26,698 nt of DNA from Penaeus vannamei (lineage: Eukaryota > Arthropoda > Malacostraca > Decapoda > Penaeidae), in NCBI RefSeq assembly GCF_042767895.1, contig NC_091568.1, positions 38,997,646 through 39,024,343 on the forward strand, given 5' to 3'. The notes below the pieces were generated by a model. That model did not search any database and had not been told where the DNA came from. It saw only the letters and a list, made by a program, of their open reading frames with translations. The position numbers were made by a program, and so were the translations under genes. This document shows, one piece after another, positions 1 through 10,690 of the stretch; the stretch's first letter is position 1; every line of letters starts with the position of its first letter.

Positions 1-165
1 CTTCGCTTTCCCTCCTTCCCCCTTCCTCCATCTCCTTCCCCCCTTCCCCTCTCCTTCCCTCTCCTCCCTCCTTCCCTCCTTCCTTCTCCCCTTCTCCTCC
101 CCTCTCCTCCTTCCCCTCTCCTCTCTTCCTTCCCTCCTTCCCTCCCCTTCTCTCCCCTTCCTTGA
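1..165 (+). repeat. Polypyrimidine tract, CCTT/CCCT-rich
   Basis: The + strand is almost purely C and T in imperfect CCTT, CCCT and CTCC units and probably continues beyond the left edge. No perfect array is present. It reads as a degenerate tetranucleotide repeat. Confidence 0.9.
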
Positions 166-275
166 CCGTCCCTCCAGTCGTCTTCGGATTCCAGGAGACG
201 CGAGAGAACCTCCGTCTCTCCGTCTTCGCTCGTCGCCCAAGACACGATTCAAGGAACTCGCAGGTATATTTACAT
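166..275. other. Short non-repetitive spacer
   Basis: Mixed-composition, CpG-containing sequence between a pyrimidine and a purine tract. It ends with CGCAG|GTATAT, which resembles a splice donor. No open frame or supporting exon is visible, so I do not call an exon. Confidence 0.6.
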
Positions 276-760
276 TAGGAGGGAGGGCGGAGTAGCTGGA
301 TGGTGGGGGGAGAGGGATGGAGGAAGAGGGGGTGGAGGGAGAGAGATGGGGGTTGAAAAGGGAGGTGGGGGGAGAGGAGGTGGAGGAATGGAGGGGTGGG
401 GGAGGAGGGATGGAGGGAGAGATGGGTTGAAAGGGAAGGGAGAATGAGGAATGGGTAGGGGGTAGGGGAAGGGAGGAGGGAGGAAGAGGGATGGTGGAGG
501 AGAGGGGAGGTTAGGGAAGGGGGGGGAGTGAGAGGAATGGGAGGGGATGAGGAGGAGGGTAGGAAGAGCAGGAAGGTTGGAGGAAGGGCGAAGGAGGAGG
601 AGGAGGAGATAGAGGTGGAGTAGGAGGAAGTATGGAAAGATGGATTGTAGGAAGAAGGGATATAATGGGAGAAAGGAATGAAACAAAAGAAGAGGGAAAT
701 AGAAGAGAAAGAAGGAGAAAGGAAGAGAGAAAGACAAAATGACGAATGATTATGAGGAAG
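276..760 (+). repeat. Polypurine tract, GGGA/GGAG-rich
   Basis: G and A dominate the + strand. The phrase GATGGAGGGAGAGA...GGGTTGAAA recurs about 74 bp apart (GGTTGAAA near 351 and 425), so part of the tract evolved by duplication of a longer unit. The 155-codon minus-strand frame over it (270-737) is Leu/Pro/Ser/Phe low complexity and is not a credible protein. Confidence 0.88.
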
Positions 761-799
761 GAAAATGGGGGAACCAGTTATCCCGAAAAGAAAAAGAAA

Positions 800-1016
800 A
801 AAAATACTTATTTATCCCCCCCTCTTTTTTTACCTCTTTCCTTCACCCTCCCTTCTCCTCTCTCCCTTCCCCCTCCCCCTCCCTCTCCCTATCCCTCTCC
901 CTCCTCCTCCTCCTCCTCCTCCTCACCCTCCTCCTCTCCCCCTCCCTCTCCCTCTTCCTCTCTCCCTCCCCTTCCCCCTCTCCCTAAGCCTCCACCTCCC
1001 CCCCCCACACCTTGTT
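800..1016 (+). repeat. Polypyrimidine tract with (CCT)n core
   Basis: C/T-only sequence with a short (CTC)n run at about 902-933, flanked by CCCT-type units. Positions 1017-1100 after it are a short ordinary-complexity spacer with no recognised content. Confidence 0.88.
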
Positions 1017-1100
1017 TCTATAACAACCCGGCTATTGTTTCGTCTTTTATCCAGAGTGAGAGCGTGGCGTCGTCTTTGTGTGAGGGGATGTTATCCTGAA

Positions 1101-1510
1101 GCCTCACTCCCGTGCCTCACTCCCTCACGCCTCCCTACTCCTTTCCCTCACTCCTCTACTCCCTTCCCTCACTTTGCTATTCGATTATCTCACTCGCGTC
1201 CCCACTATCTCACTTCCATGCTCCCTTCTCCCTTCTCCCACTCACTCCCCCACTATTTCACTCCCATACTCCCTTCTCCCACTCACTCCCCCACTATCTC
1301 ACTCCCATACTCCCTTCTCCCACTCACTCCCATACTCCCTTCATCCCCCAACTCACTCCCCCGCATACTCCACTTACTCCCACTCCCACTCCACTTTCCC
1401 TCCTACTGCCCCCCACACCCTCCACTCCACTTCTCCCACTCCTCACTCGTCTTCCCATATCCACTCCACTCCACTAACCCCATCCTCCTCGTCCCCTCAC
1501 TCCCTCCCCC
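1101..1510 (+). repeat. CACTCCC-rich minisatellite region
   Basis: C, T and A with almost no G. The motif family is CACTCCC, CTCACTCC and CATACTCCC. A 41-bp unit is embedded at 1203-1332 and listed separately. The remainder is a diverged derivative of the same words. Confidence 0.85.
1203..1332 (+). repeat. 41-bp minisatellite, about 3 copies
   Basis: Units begin with CACTAT at 1203, 1251 and 1292, giving spacings of 48 and 41 bp. The first copy carries an extra CCTTCTC heptamer, which explains the 48. Each unit reads CACTATCTCACTCCCATACT followed by CCCTTCTCCCACTCACTCCC. The third copy runs into CATACTCCCTTCATCCCC. Confidence 0.85.
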
Positions 1511-1599
1511 CAACTCCATTCCCCACCCTCCTTATAGAAATGCCAAAGTATTTTCCTCTCTCGTATGTCTTAAATTTCTTCACACTTCATCTGTTTGTG

Positions 1600-1680
1600 A
1601 GAGAAAAAGAGGGGCAAGAGAGAGAGAGAGAGGATAAGGGGATAAATGGGTAGGTGAAACTGGTACAGAAGGAGCGGAGA

Positions 1681-1711
<31 letters not shown>

Positions 1712-1722
1712 GAGAGAGAGAA
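1600..1722 (+). repeat. (GA)n tracts
   Basis: AG repeats at about 1618-1632 and 1681-1720, separated by a short interruption. The preceding 1511-1599 is ordinary AT-rich sequence. Confidence 0.9.
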
Positions 1723-1727
1723 TTCTT

Positions 1728-1875
1728 GGGCAGATAGATAGACGGTAACAGAGACAAAGAGACTGAAATATGCAGGCAGACAGACAAGCAAACAGATAGA
1801 CTAACCGACTGATAGACAGACATAAAAACATACAGAAGGAGAGACCAAACAGGCCAGCAGACAGACAGACAAAGT
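1728..1875 (+). repeat. Degenerate GACA/GATA repeat
   Basis: Imperfect CAGA, GATA and GACA tetranucleotides are scattered through an A-rich background, ending in a clean (CAGA)n run at about 1858-1871. Confidence 0.8.
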
Positions 1876-2035
1876 AAATCATCTTTAAAAAAAGGAGAAA
1901 TAAGAGGAAAAAGATTAATAACAAAAAAGACGAGAAACAAGAATGAGCCAGAAAGCAAATCATCTTTAAAGAATGGAGAAATAAGAGGAAAAAGATTAAT
2001 AACAAAAAGACGAGAAACAGCAGAATGAGCGAGAG
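1876..2035 (+). repeat. 81-bp tandem duplication, 2 copies
   Basis: AAATCATCTTTAAA begins at 1876 and again at 1957. Both copies continue through GGAGAAATAAGAGGAAAAAG and ATTAATAACAAAAA to GACGAGAAAC and GAATGAGC. Differences are a few substitutions near 1971-1974 plus small indels. Confidence 0.93.
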
Positions 2036-2315
2036 AGACTAAAGAAAAACAAACCCTCCAAAGTAAGCCTAATTCCGGTAGGTCTATAAAACCCGAAACA
2101 CAAAGGAGACCAAACAAGGCGAAAGAAGAGAGGAGAGACAATAAGGAATAATTGTAGGGGTGAAAGGGGTATAAATAAAAAAAAAGAATAAGAGAGGACG
2201 AGGAAGGTCTTCTTCTTCTTCTTCGCCCGACAAACATTATGAAAGACGATGGAAATGCTGCTGGAGCTCTGGGGATGTTTGCTCTCCGCCGAGTGCAATT
2301 CATCTCTGGAGGGTG
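2036..2315. other. Non-repetitive spacer, no gene recognised
   Basis: Ordinary-complexity sequence. It contains a TATAAATAA-like AT box at about 2171-2180, a short TCT repeat at 2209-2224, and an ATG at 2239 whose frame stays open for about 24 non-repetitive codons before running into GGGA repeat. No homology is recognisable. Confidence 0.55.
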
Positions 2316-2580
2316 TCGACTGGGAGGGAGGGAGGGAGAGGGGAGGAGGGAAGGGAGAGAGGGAGGGAGGGAGGGAGGGAGAGGGGAGGGAGGAGGAGGG
2401 AAGGGAGAGGAAGGAGGGGAGGAAGGGGAGGGAGGAAGGGAGAGAGGGGAGGGAGGGAGCGAGGAAAGAGAGTGGAGCGAGGGCTGGGACACGAGAGAGA
2501 GAGGAAAGGGAGGGAGAGAGGGAGAGGGGGGATGGAAGAGAGGAGGAAGGAAGAGAAGCGAGGCAGAGGCGAGAGAATGT
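2316..2580 (+). repeat. Polypurine tract, (GGGA)n
   Basis: Near-pure G/A. The cleanest (GGGA)n is at 2320-2335 and 2358-2382, degrading to GGAG and GAGA. All three + frames stay open only because the repeat lacks T. Confidence 0.9.
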
Positions 2581-2700
2581 GTGAAAGAGAGAGATAGACA
2601 GACAGACAGATAGATAGGGAGAGAGAGAGAGACAGAGGTAGAGAGAGAGAGACAGAGGTAGAGAGAGAGAGACAGACAGACAGGCAGACAAGGACATAGA
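2581..2700 (+). repeat. GACA/GATA/GA compound with a 20-bp unit
   Basis: (GACA)n and (GATA)n runs flank an exact 20-bp tandem unit, GACAGAGGTAGAGAGAGAGA, at 2631-2650 and 2651-2670. Confidence 0.88.
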
Positions 2701-2983
2701 CACAGACAAAAAAATAAAAATAATAAAAAATAAAAAACAGACAGAAGACAACGAAAACACCATAATCAAAACCCTAATCACCTCAACCCTAACTCCTCCG
2801 CCATAAAACCGGGACAGAATTCTCGAAAGTCTCTCGACCAAAAACCGTAAAAGCAAGACTCCTCGCAGCAATCGAGAAGTATTTATTGACCATCATGTGG
2901 CAACACAAGGATCATGGCAAATAGTGACAGGCATTTGGCAACACTCGCGCCTCTCCTCGGTGGCCGGCGGTTCGGATGAAGAA
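2701..2983. other. Non-repetitive spacer before the 12-bp minisatellite
   Basis: An A-rich stretch (2705-2745) is followed by mixed sequence with CCCTAA words at two places, too few and too irregular for telomeric repeat. An ATG at 2897 opens a frame that runs into the minisatellite and stops at 3127. The roughly 29 residues before the repeat have no recognisable domain. Confidence 0.55.
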
Positions 2984-3494
2984 TCGGGTTTTCTTTCGGG
3001 GTTTAATTTGGGTTTTCTTTCGGGGTTTGATTCAGGGTTTTATACGGGGTTTCTTTCGGAGTTTAATTCGGGTTTTTTGTCGGGATTTAATTTGGGTTTT
3101 TATTCGTTTTTTTTTTTCTGGGTTTAATTCGGGGTTTCATCCGGGGTTTTAGTCGGGGTTTCATCCGGGGTTTTCACTCGGGGTTTAATTCGGGTTTTCT
3201 TTCGGAGTTTAATTCCGGTTTAATTCGGGGTTTCATCCGGGGTTTTCACTCGGGGTTTTATTCGGGGTTTAATTCGGGTTTTCTTTCGGGGTTCAATTCG
3301 GGTTTTACTCGGGTTTTCATCCGGGGTTTAATTCGGGATTTTATTCGGGTTTTCTTTCTGGGTTTAATTCGGGGTTTCATCCAGGGTTTTAGTCGAGGTT
3401 TCATCCGGGGTTTATTTCGGGGTTTACACTCGGGTTTTCTTTCGGGATTTCATTCGTTTTCTCACTCGGGCTTTCTGATATCCACTCGGTTTTT
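2984..3494 (+). repeat. 12-bp G/T-rich minisatellite, about 40 copies
   Basis: Degenerate units of 11-13 bp, mostly 12, follow the pattern GGGGTTTNATTC, with GGGTTTTCTTTC, GGTTTCATCCGG and GGTTTTAGTCGG as variants. Because 12 bp is four codons, the first part reads as a Gly-Phe tetrapeptide repeat in one frame, which is a property of the period and not evidence of a gene. A higher-order period of 240 bp is visible between 3117 and 3357. T-runs interrupt the array near 3107-3117. Confidence 0.93.
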
Positions 3495-3530
3495 CATAAT
3501 GTTAAAAAAGCATATATTCATTTAACATAA

Positions 3531-3762
<232 letters not shown>

Positions 3763-3771
3763 ACACACATT

Positions 3772-3864
<93 letters not shown>
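3772..3864 (+). repeat. (TA)n microsatellite
   Basis: About 46 TA units with one TTTA interruption near 3790, directly following the (CA)n tract to form a compound CA-TA array. Confidence 0.97.
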
Positions 3865-3867
<3 letters not shown>

Positions 3868-4120
3868 TCGCATGATCTCTCGCTCTTTCTTCCTAATAAG
3901 TAAATGAGGTCCTTCGAGGGCGCGGGAGCCAGTCAGCGGAAGAAGGTCATCGATTGAATATTAAGACCCAGTGCCCTCGACGACTCATTCCGACACGTGA
4001 ATGCGGTCACTGGGCGAACCATGAACATTTCCTTGAGTCCCAATTAAAAGTTACCTGAAGCAACGTTTGTGCTGTGCAGGCGTTTGTAACGTTTGTTTGC
4101 AGGCGTTGTATTGGTGTTGG
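3865..4120. other. Non-repetitive spacer with short inverted repeat
   Basis: Ordinary-complexity sequence. CCCAGTG at 3967-3973 pairs with CACTGGG at 4008-4014 over a 34-nt loop. No open frame of note and no RNA gene signature is seen. Confidence 0.55.
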
Positions 4121-4245
4121 TTTGGGGGTGGGTGTGTGTGTGTGTTGGTTTGTGTGTGTGGGGGGTGTTTGGGGGAGGAGAGGGGAGAGGGGGAGGGGGA
4201 GGGGGTGTTTGGGGGGAGAGGGAGAGGGGAGAGGGGGAGGTGTAG
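4121..4245 (+). repeat. G-rich tract, GT then GGGGA
   Basis: GGTGTGTGTG and GGGGGTG words grade into GGGAGAGGGG purine repeat. G-runs of three or more are dense, so quadruplex formation is possible. Confidence 0.82.
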
Positions 4246-4470
4246 GTGTAGAGGAGAGAGGATGAGGATGAGGGAGAGAGAAAGAGTGTGTGTGTGAGAC
4301 AGAGAGAGTGTGAGAGTGGACAGAGAGATACAGAGAGAGACAGAGATACAGAGAGAGACAGAGAGAGACAGAGAGATACAGAATGAAAGAGAGAGATAGA
4401 TAGATAGAGAGAGAGACACGCACACACAGAGAGAAAGAGAGAGTGAAGAGAGAAGAGAGGAGAGAAGTGG
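4246..4470 (+). repeat. GA/GACA/GATA compound repeat
   Basis: Imperfect arrays of ACAGAGAG and ATACAGAGAGAG (about 4300-4382), then (GATA)n at about 4394-4408 and GA-rich sequence. Confidence 0.88.
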
Positions 4471-4735
4471 ATAGTGCTAAGGGGAGCCTTGTTTACCCGC
4501 AGAGCAAGCCAGGCAACCATGAACCAAGGCACTGGTTATCCACGTGATCCTACCGTAATTAGGGCATAGGATCTGCGTGCCTCATCTGGCCTCCGCCCCC
4601 CCCCCCCACCGACCCCCCTTCCTAAAAAAATGAGAGAGAGAGAAAAAAAATACTCTTGAGTATTATTAATGGAGGCTCTCCCGCCTGCCTCGTCGGAGTA
4701 AACGGCTGAAAAGGTATCCTTATAGGTTTTCCTCT
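4471..4735. other. Non-repetitive spacer with a poly-C run
   Basis: Mixed sequence with a 12-base C homopolymer at 4596-4607. GCCTTG near 4486 and CAAGGC near 4523 are a 6-bp inverted pair. No gene recognised. Confidence 0.55.
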
Positions 4736-4748
4736 CTTCTCTTTTCTT

Positions 4749-4798
<50 letters not shown>

Positions 4799-4873
4799 TC
4801 CTCTCTCTCTCCTCTCCTCTCTTTGTCTTTATGCCTATCCATTTTTCTATCCATCTATCTATCTACCCTCTAA

Positions 4874-4954
<81 letters not shown>

Positions 4955-4975
4955 CTCTCTCTATCTCTGTCAGCT
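4736..4975 (+). repeat. (CT)n and (TATC)n compound
   Basis: (CT)n at about 4754-4796 and 4877-4938, with CTAT/ATCT units at 4846-4866 and 4938-4973. The mixed spacer between them is pyrimidine-rich. Confidence 0.95.
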
Positions 4976-5189
4976 TATCAGTCCACCAATTTATCTGTCT
5001 CTCCATAATCCCTCTTTCTTGGTTCTTACTCTTCCATCTTCCCATTTTCCTTCGCGTCCTCCTTGACTTTCTCTCTCTCGCCTTTCTCGTGGTGAACAGG
5101 GCAAGGCTGTGTCATACGTCTGGCTGTCATGATTGACCACTCGTGACTCCAAAGCGTCAACAAGTGTCATGCTGGCGTGTGTTAAGACG
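4976..5189. other. Pyrimidine-leaning spacer
   Basis: A C/T-rich stretch ends in TGGTGAACAG|GGCAAG at about 5090, which looks like a splice acceptor. Nothing downstream makes a credible exon, so this is left uncalled. TGTCAT recurs at 5110, 5125 and 5165. Confidence 0.45.
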
Positions 5190-5512
5190 GGAGGTATGGG
5201 GAGGGTAGGAAGGGAGAGGGGGAGGGGAGGAAGAGAGAGGGGAGGAGGAGGGAGGGAGAGGGAGGAGGAGGGAGGGAGGAAGAGGGAGGGAGAGAAAGGG
5301 AATGGTGGAAGAAGGTAGTCGGGGAGAGAGTAGGAGGGTGAAAATGAGGAAGGGAGATGGGAGAGAGGGTGGAAGAGGGAAGAAGGGAGATGGAAAGGAG
5401 ATAGAAGAGAAACGAGAGAAGGGAGGAGATGGGAAGAAGCAGAAGATAGAAGAGAAACGGGAGAAAGGAGGGTGGGTGAAAGAAGGGAGAAGGGAGACGG
5501 AAGGAGGGGAGA
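5190..5512 (+). repeat. Polypurine tract, GGGA/GGAG to GAAG
   Basis: GGGAGGAGG units at first, then GAAGGGAGA words. ATAGAAGAGAAACG followed by GAGAA or GGAGAA occurs at 5401 and 5446, a 45-bp spaced pair. Confidence 0.88.
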
Positions 5513-6360
5513 AAAATGTGGTCAAGTACACCTTTTCCTTTTTTTGTTCTGTAAAAGCGACCCTGAGTACGTTGGCAGCGGGTGTGGCTGTCAGTGCGTG
5601 TTTGTTTACATGCACGCTGTACTTTCTACGTGTCGAAATGTGAATGTAGATTTGTGTATACGAATTTAGATTACACGTCTATGAAAGTATACAGAGTTGT
5701 ATATGAATGACGTGCTTTTAGATATAGATAAAACATCAAATCGGGATGCTCTAACGAAACGAAAGGATTCACCGAAAATCTATCGCATTTGGTACACAAG
5801 CTCCTCGTCCCGTTTCCCCTTGTTGTGACTTCTGCCATGACAGTCCTCTGACACGAAGCCATCCCGACGCGTCCTTGGCACGTCCATGACACGCTCATGA
5901 CACGCCAGGCCTGCAGTTCATCTTCATTAAACCCAAGCATTTTCATCCGCTTGTGATGTCTTGACGTGAAATGACATTCACGGATGTGCTTGTACGAGGG
6001 AGAGGAGCAGCAAGCAGAGAAGCAGAGGGGCGAGGGGAGTGTGCAAGCAGGTAGGGAGACGGGGCAGTGGAGAACGCAGACCTCTCTCTCATCTTAATAA
6101 TGGATTATGAAATAGCAAGGCATAAAACACCTGGGCTATTTGGTTTAACCCGAAACACATGCGTAATGGGAGACACACAGATTACCAGCGCGTCGTTCGC
6201 CTGTTAATATCTCTGTTATTTATGGTACCATTCTTCGTGTAATGTTTGGTATTGTGGAGATTAACGGGCCAAAGAGTGCGATATGCCCTTGTAACATGCG
6301 GTTGAGCGAAATTCATGATGGTAGCAGTGTTTTGAGGAGGTTGGCAGGGTCCATGTTGTC
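5513..6360. other. Longest ordinary-complexity block on the left side
   Basis: About 850 bp largely free of microsatellites. It contains a minus-strand frame of 91 codons (5671-5946) with mixed residue composition and no match to a family I recognise, and short TGACACG/CATGACACGC reiterations at 5847-5906. Positions 6000-6060 are purine-rich. I see no start context, splice structure or domain that would justify a gene call. Confidence 0.5.
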
Positions 6361-6445
6361 AGAGACGGGCGGTAGGGGGTGGTAGGGGGACGTGGAGGGT
6401 CGAGGGTAGGGGAGGTGGAGGGAGGGGTGGGGTGATACGATGGAG
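6361..6445 (+). repeat. G-rich GGTAGGGG/GGAGGG tract
   Basis: Repeated GGTAGGGGG-type words with many G3-G5 runs separated by 1-6 bases, a plausible G-quadruplex-forming stretch. Confidence 0.75.
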
Positions 6446-6594
6446 TTGGGGAGTATTTTCATCATTGACCTTTTGCTGGCGCTTGTGATACTCTTTCACT
6501 ACTCCTTTTCTGCTTGGGGGGGGGGGTAGGTCTGGAGTGGTCTGTCTGCCTTCGCTTCCCTTCATTTCTCTTCCCGTTTGGCTACGGATCTGAA
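6446..6594. other. Short mixed spacer
   Basis: Ordinary sequence with a 10-base G run at about 6517-6526. No feature recognised. Confidence 0.5.
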
Positions 6595-6755
6595 AGAGAG
6601 AGACAGAGACAGAGACAGAGACAGAGACAGAGACAGAGACAGAGACAGAGAAAAAGAAAGAGACAGAGAGACAGAGAGAGACAGAGACAGAGAGAAAGAC
6701 AGAGAGAAAGAGAAAGAGAGAAGAAAGAGAGGAGAGAGAGAGAGAGAGAGAGAGA
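6595..6755 (+). repeat. (GAGACA)n and GA-rich purine arm
   Basis: Hexamers of AGAGAC from about 6600 to 6647 (8 units), followed by AGAAAGAGAC-type sequence and a short (GA)n at about 6734-6755. Confidence 0.93.
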
Positions 6756-6836
6756 ATCTTCATCTAGTATGTCTTGTAATTCTCTTTTCCTTGCCTCTCT
6801 TTCTTTTCTGTCTCGCTTTCTTCTCTCTTTCTCTCT

Positions 6837-7135
<299 letters not shown>

Positions 7136-7365
7136 TGTTCTTTATCGGAAACCTCATTTTCGGGAGAGAGAAGGAACACGAAAACACTTAGCCGAGCTTT
7201 CTTTAAGCACTCGACAACTAAGACAAGAATGTTAGGCTCATTTTTGTCTATGTTTTCTTTGTTTGTTTTTTTATGTACGTTTTAGGGTAGAGACAATGGA
7301 CGCATCAACTGTCCCATTTGCCGTTTCATCTTGAAGAAGGGGGAAGAAATGTATGTTATTGTGTG
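7136..7365. other. Non-repetitive spacer
   Basis: Ordinary AT-leaning sequence with no convincing open frame. It begins with GTTCTTTATCGG and contains TTTGTTTG-type runs at 7256-7273. Confidence 0.55.
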
Positions 7366-7609
7366 TACGCGTGTGTGTGTATGTTTATCCGTACACAAGT
7401 TCACATAGAGACACGTATGTATGTAAATATACATCTATCTTTCTATCTGTTTATCTATCTATCTATCTATTTATATCTGTCTATTTATATACCTATCTCT
7501 ATCTCTACTTTATTTCTATCTAGCTGTCTATCTATATATTTATCTATCTGTGCATATATACATGCATACATATACAAGAATGCATGCATTTATATATATA
7601 TATATATGC

Positions 7610-7645
<36 letters not shown>
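7366..7645 (+). repeat. GT, TATC and (TA)n compound
   Basis: Short GTGTGTGT at 7370-7380, imperfect TATC/TATT units from about 7432 to 7555, then (TA)n with TGCA interruptions at 7589-7645. Confidence 0.92.
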
Positions 7646-7734
7646 CCCTCCTATATATATATCCTCTTCCTCCCTACTTGCATGTACTTACTCTCTTTCC
7701 CTCCCTCTCCCTCCCTCCTTCCATCTCTCCCCTT

Positions 7735-7817
<83 letters not shown>

Positions 7818-8028
7818 CCTCCCTCCTCCCTCCCTCCCTCCTCCCTCCCTTCCCTTCCTTCCCTTCCTCCCTTCCTCCCTCCCTCCTTCCTTTCCTCCCT
7901 CCCTCTCTCTCTCTCCCTCCCTCCCTCCCTCCCTCCCTCCCTCCATCCTTCCTCCCTTCTCTTTCTCTCTCCCTCTTCCTCTCTCTCTCTCTCTCTCTCT
8001 TCTGCCTTGTCCCTTTTTAAATCTCTCA
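7646..8028 (+). repeat. CCCT/(CT)n/CCTT pyrimidine tract
   Basis: CCCT units at 7690-7730, perfect (CT)n at 7739-7812, then (CCCT)n and TTCC variants to about 7975, and another short (CT)n at 7979-8000. Confidence 0.95.
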
Positions 8029-8310
8029 CCTTCTACACGTGCTGGGCCTCGGCGGCTGAAGAATGGAAGGGGGGGAGGGGTGGAGGGGGTAGGTGTCCCG
8101 GGCCCCTAAACTTGAGGAATTTAAAGAGGCAAGGAGCTAAAGGTAGATAAGTGAGACGAGGAAAAGGAAGGGAGTGAAGCAAGAGAAGTGAAGTGAATTT
8201 GAAGCAGAGTGAAGCTTTCGAAAATAATATTTGATATGAGGAACGCTGTTGAATGTCGTATTATGTAATGGTGGTGAAGTTTGAAGTTATGTTGAAGGTG
8301 GTGAAGTTAT
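8029..8310. other. Non-repetitive spacer with G-run cluster
   Basis: The left end has G-runs (about 8069-8092). The rest is A/G-leaning with GTGAAG reiterations (8175-8215) that grade into the GAT-rich domain. No gene recognised. Confidence 0.5.
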
Positions 8311-9165
8311 GATAGTGATGATAGTGGTTTAGCGTTAATGATAATTTCAGGAATGATGAGGTTAATGATAATGATCATTATTTTAGGATGGGGATAATGA
8401 TATTCATGGTAATAATAACAGTAACGATGGTCAATGATGATAATGATGATAATAATAACTTTAGGCTTAACAATAGTTTTAATGTTTGTCTGGATGATAG
8501 TAATTGTAATAGTAATGATAATAACAGTGATAAAAAGGATAAGGATGATGATGATGATGATGATAGCCATAATGAATAATGAGGATAATTGTAATGGTAA
8601 TGATGATAATAATGACATTAATAAAAAAATTTGATATTATTAATGTTAATGATGATAATGATTATGATGATAATGATAATGATGATAACGATATTGATGA
8701 TAATGATAATAAGGATAATGAGGATAATGATAATGATAATAATAATAATAATGATAAAAATGAAAATATTAATTAACAGTAACAATAGAACGATAATAAT
8801 GAAAAATAATGACAATGATATCAATGATAATCGCCATTCTCATCACCACGAAAACTGCAATAGTTGGGGAAAAAATTAATTGCAAAGATAGCAACAATAG
8901 CCAAAATTATGATAATGTAAATGATAATAGCAATGTCGCGATGATGGAAGGAGCTGTAGCAGCCGTAATAATAATAATATCAACAGTATTGCGCTAGAAT
9001 TATGGTAATGATGATGTCAGGAGTGGTAATAATGATGATTATGAGAATTTCAGCGTTTCTGGTAACATTAATGTCGGTGACTATTGTATCAAGGAGAATG
9101 AGAAGGAAATAATGTAAGTCATATCGTATTAATAATAAGAAAAAACTACAGCAATGATAATGATT
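8311..9165 (+). repeat. Degenerate GAT/AAT trinucleotide domain
   Basis: About 850 bp built from GATAAT, AATGAT, GATGAT and AATAAT words. The clearest runs are at 8540-8570 and 8640-8760. The phase shifts repeatedly, giving Asp/Asn, Met/Ile or Ile runs by frame, so none is a credible CDS. Divergence rises after about 8880, where near-unique sequence is mixed in. Confidence 0.88.
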
Positions 9166-10172
<1,007 letters not shown>

Positions 10173-10321
10173 CTCTTCCTCGCTGTTTTTCTCTCTTTCT
10201 GTTCCTGTTTCTCTGTCTCTTTCTCTTTCCTTTTGTTTTTTTTTCTCTCTCTCTGTCTCTCTCTTTCTGTTTCTGTTCCTGTTTCTCTGTCTGCTTCTCT
10301 TTCCTTTTGTTTGTTTGTTTC

Positions 10322-10412
<91 letters not shown>
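10173..10412 (+). repeat. 74-bp duplication and (TC)n
   Basis: GTTCCTGTTTCTCTGTCT begins at 10201 and recurs at 10275, each followed by CTTTCCTTTTGTTT, giving a 74-bp period. Perfect (TC)n of about 44 units follows at 10325-10412. Confidence 0.9.
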
Positions 10413-10415
<3 letters not shown>

Positions 10416-10540
10416 AGCACACACTCATTTCAAAATGCCTTAACTCCACAGCGCATAATATTAAAATTCGTGAAAGCTGATTATAAGGAAGTTCGATTGT
10501 GTAAGGTTAATGACATATTAATTAGATTGGATGATGAATA
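10413..10540. other. Short AT-rich non-repetitive segment
   Basis: About 130 bp of ordinary sequence. One + frame crosses it without a stop and gives a mixed-composition stretch of about 40 residues, but only as an interior of a repeat-driven frame. Confidence 0.5.
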
Positions 10541-10690
10541 CACTCACACTGACACACACACGCACGCATGCACGCACGCACTCGCCCACACACACACACA
10601 CACACTCACTCACACACAACACGCACGCACATGTATATATATATACTCAAATACACTGAAACACACATACACACACATATACATTTGTAT
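10541..10690 (+). repeat. (CA)n / CACG / TA compound
   Basis: CACACG, GCACGCA and (CA)n words with a short TATATATATA at 10633-10644 and ACACACAT units. It is imperfect throughout. Confidence 0.88.

Noticed and set aside
250..272. Splice donor-like CGCAGGTATAT and acceptor-like sites at about 5090 and 19590
   Set aside because: Single consensus matches without adjoining coding sequence are expected by chance in pyrimidine-rich DNA.
2765..2795. CCCTAA words suggesting telomeric sequence
   Set aside because: Only two or three isolated, irregularly spaced occurrences.
3285..3300. tRNA B-box-like GGTTCAATTCG
   Set aside because: It is one unit of the 12-bp minisatellite, with no A box and no cloverleaf. 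I found no other box pair in the unique segments by eye.
2984..3494. Resemblance of GGGGTTT units to ciliate-type telomeric repeats
   Set aside because: Units are 12 bp with extra ATTC/CATCC bases and highly variable. Arthropod telomeres are typically TTAGG, which is not present as an array.
8311..9165. Asp/Asn-rich frames (calcium-binding or antifreeze-like appearance)
   Set aside because: Produced by GAT/AAT trinucleotide repeat. Phase changes and stops break every frame within about 80 codons.
10425..10550. Mixed-composition stretch of about 40 residues inside a + frame
   Set aside because: It looks protein-like, but it is flanked by (TC)n and (CA)n translation, has no own start, and about 40 codons without a stop in AT-rich DNA is plausible by chance.
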